A stretch of DNA of 20,547 nucleotides from JAMLIN01 sp964509685 (GTDB lineage Bacteria; Pseudomonadota; Gammaproteobacteria; Burkholderiales; Burkholderiaceae_E), in the NCBI GenBank assembly GCA_964509685.1, contig CAZDYQ010000055.1, positions 1-20,547 of the forward strand. The letters are read 5' to 3'. Position numbers and translations under genes: made by a program. The notes under the pieces are model-generated. The model searched no databases. It was not told the DNA's origin and worked only from the letters and a program-made list of their open reading frames with translations. Of the stretch, positions 15,270 to 20,547 are shown one piece after another (the first letter of the stretch is position 1; each line of letters starts with the position of its first letter).

Positions 15270-16520
15270 CTACAGCGCCGTTACCGTGGCGACCGGCTCG
15301 CCGGGCTGCGGAAACTCGATCCTCAGGCCGGTGCGGCGGGCGGCCTGCTCCATCTGCTCGCGCACGCCGGCCGCCTGGACCAGCGCCGGGATGAAATGCA
15401 CGACGAGCCTGCCGTCGCGGTACTCCGCGGCGGTCATCGCGCCGGCGGCCTGCGGCCCGAGGGCCTGCGCGAAACGGGCCAGCAGGGGCACGAAGTCGGC
15501 CGGCCCGCTCTGGCCGGCACGGGCGCGCAGCCCGGCGAGCTCCCGTTCCATCTGCAGTACCGGGTCGACCACGACGGGGACCTGCGGGAAGGTTTCGCGA
15601 AAGCCGCGCTCGAGCGCCGCCCGCAGGCGCTGGCTTTCCTCGCGCATCTGCCACCAGTGCAGGTTGAGGCCCGCGAGGAACGCCACGATCACCGCCACGG
15701 CCCAGCCAGCGGGCCAGCGCCAGGCGCGCCAGTCGACATCGGCGAGCCGCCGGCCCAGGCCACTGCCCTCGCGCCCGGCCAGGAGATCGATGCCGTCGTC
15801 GACCGGGACCCCGAGGGGCTCGATCGCGAGGGTGGCGCCGGCGCGCGCGGCCGAAGCGGCGAGCGGACGGCTCCAGGCGTCGTCGGCGACGTAGGCCACG
15901 AGGCGATCCGGCGGGGGCTCGTCGCGCTGCATCGCACGCTGGGCAAGCAGCGCATCGAGCGCGAGCGCCCGGCCCCTCGAGTCGGTCGAGGCCGGCCACC
16001 CGATTCCTTCGTGGCGCCCCGTGCGCAGCGCGATGCCATCGCCGATGCACATCAGCGAATCGGCCCCCGGCTGCATGGGCATCGCGAGCTGGCCGGGAAT
16101 CGCGCGGGTGACCCGCATCCCGCGACGCTCGAAGGCGCCGACGACGAACTCGAACCAGCTTCGATCGATCACGGCGACGACCCGCGTGCCGTCACCCAGC
16201 ACCGGACCGGGTGCGAACAGGCACGATTGCGGATCCTGCAGCAGGCGGTCTTCGAGGACATTGGGCAGGGCGCGTCGCAGCTTCGCCCCCGCAAGCGGGG
16301 GGAGCTTCGCCGGCAGGAGGTTCACGTCCCGTGCATCGAAGACCAGGCGCACCGAGCGCACCCGGGGCAGCGCATCGAGGCTCGAGGCCTGGACCACGAG
16401 CCCCTCGGAGCCCGTCATGCCCACCAGCAGACGCGGTTCGGTGGCGAACGCACGCTCGCCCACGGCGCGCGGCGGTACCCAGACGACCGCCTCGCCGCGC
16501 TTCAGAGCCGATACTGCCAT
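15270..16520 (-). CDS. gspL: Type II secretion protein GspL
   Basis: The 416-residue bitopic protein has an actin-like cytoplasmic domain (about 1-265) that docks GspE, one membrane segment at about 270-288 (WPAGWAVAVIVAFLAGLNLH) and a periplasmic ferredoxin-like domain at the C-terminus. The LPAKLPPLAGAKLRRALPNV region, followed by LEDRLLQDP, is the typical GspL block after the first strand set. The ATG at 16518-16520 lies 19 bases inside the end of gspK, so the genes overlap out of frame. It ends nine bases before the gspM start. The length is usual for the family. Confidence 0.94.
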   Translation of the reverse strand: MAVSALKRGEAVVWVPPRAVGERAFATEPRLLVGMTGSEGLVVQASSLDALPRVRSVRLVFDARDVNLLPAKLPPLAGAKLRRALPNVLEDRLLQDPQSCLFAPGPVLGDGTRVVAVIDRSWFEFVVGAFERRGMRVTRAIPGQLAMPMQPGADSLMCIGDGIALRTGRHEGIGWPASTDSRGRALALDALLAQRAMQRDEPPPDRLVAYVADDAWSRPLAASAARAGATLAIEPLGVPVDDGIDLLAGREGSGLGRRLADVDWRAWRWPAGWAVAVIVAFLAGLNLHWWQMREESQRLRAALERGFRETFPQVPVVVDPVLQMERELAGLRARAGQSGPADFVPLLARFAQALGPQAAGAMTAAEYRDGRLVVHFIPALVQAAGVREQMEQAARRTGLRIEFPQPGEPVATVTAL

Positions 16521-17473
16521 TGGACCTCGACGGTGTTGCCGCTGCGGTGAAGGAGGGACATAAGCTCGTTCTCGATTCGGCCGAAGCGTACCATCCCGCG
16601 CACGAGGAAATAGTCCGAGGAAACGGAAAACAGGCTCAGGTTGGCCTCCTCGCCGAGCCGCATCCGCGACTGCGCGTCGGCGATGTCCTTGTAGAAGCTC
16701 TCCCCGCGCTCGGCGATGAGCTGCCGCGCCTGCGCGGGATCGATGTCCAGGTAGGCCGCGAGAACCTCGGGGGTCGCGGTATTCAGGTTCACCAGCGTTC
16801 GGGCCGGCAGGAGGATGGCATGGTCGGAGAGCAGCTGGATCGTCGCGTCGTCGAAGCCGCGCACCTCGCGCAGGTCCGTGAGGCGCAACAGCCGGGGCTG
16901 TTCCGGCGGGATGCTGGCGCCTTCCACCACCCGGCCGAGCGTGGGCAGGAGGCGTGCGACGAGCAGTTCGGCGAGCGACTCGGGCAGGTCGAGGAAGCCC
17001 AGCAGGCGCCGGAAGGCGGCCAGGTGCACCGGGCTCGCCTGCGGGCCCACCGCTCCCGCCTCGACGAGATTGGTCAGGTTGAACAGGCCCTGGGCGTCGA
17101 TGATCCGGCCCCGCAGCCGCGGCAGGCGCTCGAGCCGGGCGCCCGCAGTGACCGTCTCGTCCAGGACGGTCTCGTCCACCGGGGTTGCCCAGAGCTCGCC
17201 ATGGTGGTCCACCGCGCCCAGGCGCAGGTCGGCCTGCAGGACAAAGCGGCCCCAGTCGATGGCCATCCGCTCGATCCAGCGCGACTGGGCGAGATCCTGC
17301 CGATTGGCGACGGAGCGGGTGGCGACGTGCTCGCGAACGAACAGCGACGCGACGATGCTCGAGACCAGCGCCACCACGAGGATCACGCTGACGATCGCGG
17401 CCCCGGCCTGGCGCAGGCCCGCCGTCGGGCGCTTCGCCCCTCCGCAGATGCTCCCGAGCGCCGACCTTTCCAC
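16502..17473 (-). CDS. gspK: Type II secretion minor pseudopilin GspK
   Basis: The 323-residue protein starts with GTG at 17471-17473, with GAGGG seven bases before it at 17481-17485. The frame is open further upstream, but that stretch is antisense-like Arg-rich sequence with no family match. The leader ends in RQAG and the mature part begins AAIVSVILVVALVSSIVASL, a prepilin-peptidase site lacking Glu5, which is the known oddity of GspK. The large insert domain follows, with the typical DAQGLFNLTNL, LVNLNTATPEVLAA (helix-hairpin-helix-like) and YFLVRGMVRFG near the end. GspK caps the pseudopilus tip with GspI and GspJ. It starts two bases after the gspJ stop. Confidence 0.95.
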   Translation of the reverse strand: MERSALGSICGGAKRPTAGLRQAGAAIVSVILVVALVSSIVASLFVREHVATRSVANRQDLAQSRWIERMAIDWGRFVLQADLRLGAVDHHGELWATPVDETVLDETVTAGARLERLPRLRGRIIDAQGLFNLTNLVEAGAVGPQASPVHLAAFRRLLGFLDLPESLAELLVARLLPTLGRVVEGASIPPEQPRLLRLTDLREVRGFDDATIQLLSDHAILLPARTLVNLNTATPEVLAAYLDIDPAQARQLIAERGESFYKDIADAQSRMRLGEEANLSLFSVSSDYFLVRGMVRFGRIENELMSLLHRSGNTVEVQWQYRL

Positions 17474-17475
17474 CG

Positions 17476-18102
17476 TCAGTCCCTCAGCGCGAACACGCGG
17501 CGCAGGCGCTCCCCGCGACGCAGGAGATTCAGCTCGACGCCCGCCGGATCGAACTGCCGGTCGGCCGTGGCCACGCCGGTGGGCGGCGGCAGCGAGACCA
17601 GCACCGGCCCTTCCTGCCAGCTGTTGCGGCCGGCAAGCCATGCGCGCCAGGCGATCGCGTCGACGTCCGCCAGGAGCGGCTGCCATACCTGCGGCGTCGG
17701 CTCGACGTCGGCGCCGGGTCGCCACGGACCGAAGCCGCGCTCGATGACGCCTTCCCGAAGACGATAGACGACCCGCTCGAACCGGACGGGTGAATCGACC
17801 GGCGCTTCGCGCAGCAGGTCGAGACGGATCGGCCCGTCCACGTCGTCGCGCACGAAGGCCACGGGGCGGCGCCCCAGGGCGTCCAGGTGGCGCAGCGGCC
17901 AGGATCGGCGCAGGTCCTCGTCTAGCTGCGAGAAAAGGACGGAAATGGCGCGCGTCTCGTCGGTATGGGCCGTGATGTGCTCCCGGCTTCGCAGCACCGA
18001 ATCGAGGCCGCGCCACGACAGCACGGCCAGGATCGCCATCAGGGCGACGGCCACCAGCAGCTCGAGAAGGGTGAAGCCGTGGACGCGGCGGCGCGAGCGC
18101 AT
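17476..18102 (-). CDS. gspJ: Type II secretion minor pseudopilin GspJ
   Basis: The 208-residue prepilin has a short basic leader RSRRRVHG followed by FTLLELLVAVALMAILAVLS, with Glu5 of the mature protein present; cleavage should follow the Gly. The globular part includes RAISVLFSQLDEDLRRSWPL and ELNLLRRGERLRRVFALRD near the end, as in GspJ. The start ATG at 18100-18102 overlaps the gspI stop by one base (TGATG). A longer open frame upstream is only the antisense of gspI coding sequence in another frame. It forms the pseudopilus tip complex with GspI and GspK. Confidence 0.95.
   Translation of the reverse strand: MRSRRRVHGFTLLELLVAVALMAILAVLSWRGLDSVLRSREHITAHTDETRAISVLFSQLDEDLRRSWPLRHLDALGRRPVAFVRDDVDGPIRLDLLREAPVDSPVRFERVVYRLREGVIERGFGPWRPGADVEPTPQVWQPLLADVDAIAWRAWLAGRNSWQEGPVLVSLPPPTGVATADRQFDPAGVELNLLRRGERLRRVFALRD
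17481..17485 (-). promoter_or_regulatory. Ribosome binding site deciding the gspK GTG start
   Basis: GAGGG on the minus strand sits seven bases upstream of the GTG at 17473 and inside the last codons of gspJ. It is the only initiator near the prepilin leader. Confidence 0.6.
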
Positions 18103-18464
18103 CAGAGTCCTCGCACCGCGAAGCCGACGAGATGGGCGAGCCGGTGGCCTCGCTCGTCGAGCACGCTCAGTTCCACCTGCCGGAAGAAGGGGCTCTGGGT
18201 GGCCTTCACATCCTCCACGCATTCCAGGACGACGTAGCCCTGCGAACAGTCGAACCGGCGCACGCCCAGGGCGGGGAAGAGCCCTGCGACGCGGATCTCG
18301 CCCAGGCGGTTCTCGGCGCTCCACTGGGCGAAGGTGCGCGCCCGCAGGTCGGTGCTGCTCGTGCGCAGTACGGCGGTGGCGCGCAGTGCCGCCATCAGCG
18401 CGATCGCGGTGATGGTCAATGCGACGAGCACCTCGATCAGTGTGAAGCCGCGCCGGGACCGCAT
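18102..18464 (-). CDS. gspI: Type II secretion minor pseudopilin GspI
   Basis: The 120-residue prepilin has the leader RSRRG and mature start FTLIEVLVALTITAIALMAA with Glu5. WSAENRLGEIR is the GspI-type block after the helix. The ATG at 18462-18464 lies just before this leader; codons further upstream are open but lack a match. GspH ends one base before its start and gspJ overlaps its stop by one base. The size is typical for GspI. Confidence 0.95.
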   Translation of the reverse strand: MRSRRGFTLIEVLVALTITAIALMAALRATAVLRTSSTDLRARTFAQWSAENRLGEIRVAGLFPALGVRRFDCSQGYVVLECVEDVKATQSPFFRQVELSVLDERGHRLAHLVGFAVRGL

Positions 18465-18465
18465 C

Positions 18466-18921
18466 CTAGCGAACCTCGAAATGCCCGAGTCCGTTGGCGA
18501 GGATCCGGTGCTCGCGCCCGTCGCGCGCCAGCACCAGGACGAATGGGGAATCCACCGCATCGCGACCGAACTCGATCACCTGGCGGCCGTCGGCGCGCTG
18601 CAGCAACACCGTCGTCGGCCCCGCCCACTCTCGCGCGCGAAGGTCGCGGTCGTCCAGGATGGGCACCCAGCGTCCCTGGCGCCGGATGACGAACCGGTAT
18701 CCGCTGCCGTCGGCCTCGAAGCGGATGCGCGCGCCGCGCACCTGCGCCTCCTCGCGCGCCAGGGCGAGGAGCTGGCCGACGCGGTCGGCCTCGAACTGCA
18801 GGGACCGGTCGGACCCGCGCACCGACAGTCCGACGACCGTCATGAGGATGCCCGCGATCAGGATCGCGACCATCAGCTCGATCAGCGTGAAGCCAGCGAC
18901 GCGCCGGCGCACGCGACTCAC
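18466..18921 (-). CDS. gspH: Type II secretion minor pseudopilin GspH
   Basis: The 151-residue prepilin starts with GTG at 18919-18921, which overlaps the gspG stop as GTGA. The leader SRVRRRVAG precedes FTLIELMVAILIAGILMTVV with Glu5, followed by LALAREEAQVRGARIRFEA, the usual GspH region. GspH is the minor pseudopilin that joins the tip complex to the GspG shaft. The length fits the family. Confidence 0.94.
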   Translation of the reverse strand: MSRVRRRVAGFTLIELMVAILIAGILMTVVGLSVRGSDRSLQFEADRVGQLLALAREEAQVRGARIRFEADGSGYRFVIRRQGRWVPILDDRDLRAREWAGPTTVLLQRADGRQVIEFGRDAVDSPFVLVLARDGREHRILANGLGHFEVR

Positions 18922-19352
18922 CTGTTGAGTTGCCAGGACCCGATGTCGGCGTCGTTGCCCTCGCCGCCGGGCTTGCCGTCGGCGCCGTAGCTGAAGACGT
19001 CGATATCCCCGTTGATGCCCGGGTGCATGTACTGGTACGGATTGCCCCAGGGATCCTTCGGCGGCGCCTTCAGGTACTGCTTCCAGTTCGGGGGGATCGG
19101 CTCGACCGTGGGCTTCTGCACGAGCGCCGCGAGCCCCTGCTCGGTCGTCGGATAGCGATTGTTGTCGAGCCGGTACTGGTCGAGCGCCTGCAGGATGTTG
19201 CCGATGTCGTACTTGGCGGCGGTCACGCGAGCCTGGTCGGGCTTGTCCATGACGCGCGGGACGATGAGGGTTGCCAGGACGCCGAGGATCACGATCACCA
19301 CCATGATCTCGATCAGCGTGAAACCGCGTTGTTGGCGCACGATGCGCTGCAT
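18918..19352 (-). CDS. gspG: Type II secretion major pseudopilin GspG
   Basis: The 144-residue protein is the major shaft subunit. The leader QRIVRQQRG is followed by FTLIEIMVVIVILGVLATLI with Glu5. YDIGNILQALDQYRLDNNRY, PTTEQGLAALV, KDPWGNPYQY and the C-terminal FSYGADGKPGGEG with DADIGSW are the classic GspG blocks; the last loop carries the acidic residues used for calcium binding. The ATG has GGGAG four bases upstream (19357-19361). It is the first gene of the operon and diverges from gspC. Confidence 0.97.
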   Translation of the reverse strand: MQRIVRQQRGFTLIEIMVVIVILGVLATLIVPRVMDKPDQARVTAAKYDIGNILQALDQYRLDNNRYPTTEQGLAALVQKPTVEPIPPNWKQYLKAPPKDPWGNPYQYMHPGINGDIDVFSYGADGKPGGEGNDADIGSWQLNR

Positions 19353-19423
19353 AAGACTCCCGGGGACGCGATTCGAAGTCGCGTTATGATAGCAGCGCCT
19401 CCGACCCCCCTTGACGGCCGTTC
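19353..19423. promoter_or_regulatory. Divergent gspG / gspC promoter region with inverted repeat
   Basis: The 71-bp spacer must hold control signals for both directions. An inverted repeat with perfect 6-bp arms (ACGCGA at 19366-19371, TCGCGT at 19379-19384) and a 7-base centre that includes TTCGAA abuts TATGAT at 19385-19390, a five-of-six match to a -10 box on the plus strand. The complementary strand reads TATCAT at 19386-19391. No convincing -35 box is found 17 bp away in either direction, which fits an activator- or operator-controlled promoter. TTGACG at 19411-19416 resembles a -35 box but is too close to the gspC ATG to serve it. Confidence 0.5.
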
Positions 19424-20050
19424 ATGCGCCTGTTCCCGTCGGCCGGCGGCGCTCGCTGGGCTCCGCGGCTCCTGTCAGTCCTCCTGTTCGCGCTGCTGTG
19501 CGCCATCGTCGCGTACTGGGCGCTGCGCCTGCTCGAACCTCCCGTGCGCATCGCGCCGTCGGGGTCGCTCGCCGCCGCCGAGGCGGTCGGCTCGCTCGGC
19601 CCCGCACAGACGCTTTTCGGCCGGGCCGGCACTTCCGACGCGCCCGTCGCCCGGGCGCTCGCCTCGAACTTCAAGGTGCTGGGCGTCATCGCCGACACGG
19701 AGCGCGGCGCCGCGATCATCTCCATCGACGGGCGGCCCGCCGAGGCCTACGGCGTCGGCATGCAGATCGACGACAACCACAAGCTCAAGGCGGTCTCCGC
19801 CCGGGAGGTGGTCATCCTGCGCGGGGGCGAGGAGATCCGCGTGGACGCGCCCGCGATCACCGACATCGCCATCCTCACGAGCGGCCCCGCGCCCGGCTCG
19901 CCGCGTCCGGCCGACGGGCGTCCGGCCCCGCCGCCGCGCCCCCTCCCGCCCGCCGGCGCGGCCGCGGCCGCCGCAGCGCCCGAGCAGGACGGCGGGCCGC
20001 CCCGGCCGGTGCAGCGCCGCCCCCAGCCGCCCGCCGAAGACGCGCGCTAG
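19424..20050 (+). CDS. gspC: Type II secretion protein GspC, short form without PDZ domain
   Basis: The 208-residue protein has a cytoplasmic N-terminus, one membrane segment at about 15-36 and the homology-region domain at about 75-150 (FKVLGVIADTERGAAIISID, VGMQIDDNHKLKAV, GGEEIRVDAPA) that contacts the secretin N0 domain. The last 55 residues are Pro/Ala/Arg-rich with an alanine run and look disordered. There is no PDZ or coiled-coil domain of the kind found at the end of Vibrio or Dickeya GspC. It is divergent from the main operon, and no clear Shine-Dalgarno sequence precedes the ATG at 19424. It could also be called a GspN/C-like protein, but the homology region and context support GspC. 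Confidence 0.9.
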   Translation: MRLFPSAGGARWAPRLLSVLLFALLCAIVAYWALRLLEPPVRIAPSGSLAAAEAVGSLGPAQTLFGRAGTSDAPVARALASNFKVLGVIADTERGAAIISIDGRPAEAYGVGMQIDDNHKLKAVSAREVVILRGGEEIRVDAPAITDIAILTSGPAPGSPRPADGRPAPPPRPLPPAGAAAAAAAPEQDGGPPRPVQRRPQPPAEDAR

Positions 20051-20060
20051 AATCCCTCGC

Positions 20061-20547
20061 ATGCGCGCCTACCTGGACCTCATGCGCCACGTGCTGGAGC
20101 ACGGCGAGCGCAAGGACGACCGCACCGGCACGGGAACCCTGTCGGTGTTCGGCTGGCAGATGCGCTTTCCCCTGGCCGAAGGCTTTCCCCTGCTCACCAC
20201 GAAGAAGCTGCACATCAAGTCGATCGTGCACGAGCTGCTGTGGTTCCTGCAGGGCTCCACGAACATCGCGTACCTGCGCGAGCACGGGGTCACCATCTGG
20301 GACGAATGGGCGGACGAGCGCGGCGAGCTCGGGCCGATCTATGGTCACCAGTGGCGCTCCTGGCCGGCGCCCGGCGGTGGCCACATCGACCAGATCGCGG
20401 ATCTCATGGCGCGGCTGCGCACCGACCCGAACAGCCGGCGCCTCGTGGTGTCCGCCTGGAACGTGGCCGACCTGCCGAAGATGGCGCTCGCGCCCTGCCA
20501 TGCGCTCTTCCAGTTCCATGTCGCCGGCGGCCGGCTGTCGTGCCAGC
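20061..20547 (+). CDS. thyA: Thymidylate synthase ThyA (3' end cut off)
   Basis: The first 162 residues are present of a family usually near 264. ThyA methylates dUMP to dTMP with methylene-tetrahydrofolate. The match to E. coli ThyA runs without gaps over this length: DRTGTGTLSVFG with Arg21, FPLLTTKK, HELLWFLQGSTNIAYL, WDEWADE, DPNSRR (the arginines that reach the partner subunit) and LAPCHALFQF with catalytic Cys146. The frame stays open to the window end. The ATG lies 10 bp after the gspC stop, with no clear Shine-Dalgarno sequence or separate promoter, so it may be cotranscribed with gspC. No dihydrofolate reductase gene is in view. Confidence 0.97.
   Translation, partial: MRAYLDLMRHVLEHGERKDDRTGTGTLSVFGWQMRFPLAEGFPLLTTKKLHIKSIVHELLWFLQGSTNIAYLREHGVTIWDEWADERGELGPIYGHQWRSWPAPGGGHIDQIADLMARLRTDPNSRRLVVSAWNVADLPKMALAPCHALFQFHVAGGRLSCQ

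Noticed and set aside
14697..16550. Plus-strand open frame of 617 codons opposite gspL, gspM and part of gspN
   Set aside because: It is a composition artefact opposite well-identified genes.
1..20547. CRISPR arrays, tRNA/rRNA genes, insertion sequences, prophage
   Set aside because: No regularly spaced repeats, cloverleaf-like sequences, transposase motifs or phage structural genes were seen on either strand; a covariance-model search was not possible here.

Overview
The window is high-GC (roughly two-thirds G+C by eye), densely coding bacterial chromosome. A complete type II secretion (T2SS) operon that includes gspN, a bacterial FabI and a Cys-type SelD point to a proteobacterium. I favour Betaproteobacteria from the overall gene style, but that is inference, not a computed placement.

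Left part (1-2727, plus strand): the C-terminal two thirds of a nucleotide-sugar epimerase of the UDP-glucuronate 4-epimerase type, then fabI (enoyl-ACP reductase) and selD (selenophosphate synthetase). selD ends against a convergent egtD (histidine N-alpha-methyltransferase, 2737-3696, minus). The two stop codons lie inside one short perfect hairpin. SelD makes selenophosphate and EgtD makes hercynine. These are the two precursors of selenoneine, which makes the adjacency worth testing, although the joining enzymes are not in the window.

Middle (3821-8366, plus): a tightly packed three-gene cassette of a LolD/MacB-type ABC ATPase, an FtsX/MacB-type permease with two fused permease modules, and an exported lipocalin-like DUF2006/AttH (CrtC-like) protein. 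This matches the AttEFGH-like layout and probably acts on a lipid or other envelope substrate.

Right part (8407-19352, minus): a T2SS operon in transcription order gspG-H-I-J-K-L-M-N-D-E-F, followed by a small DUF1232/YkvA-like membrane protein gene. Most internal junctions overlap or nearly abut (GTGA, TGATG, TTGA, ATGA), so translational coupling is likely. gspC is divergent from gspG across a 71-bp spacer that carries a 6-bp inverted repeat directly beside a TATGAT box. The operon supplies the pseudopilus (GspG major; H, I, J, K minor), the inner-membrane platform (C, F, L, M), the ATPase (E), the secretin (D) and GspN. No prepilin peptidase (gspO), pilotin or secreted substrate is visible. 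thyA starts 10 bp after gspC and runs off the right edge.

Nearly every gene belongs to a known family. The least explained items are the selD/egtD pairing with its shared hairpin, the YkvA-like gene at the T2SS operon end, the short PDZ-less GspC tied to thyA, and an AT-rich rare-codon island inside the DUF2006 gene. I saw no tRNA, rRNA, CRISPR array, insertion sequence or phage gene.
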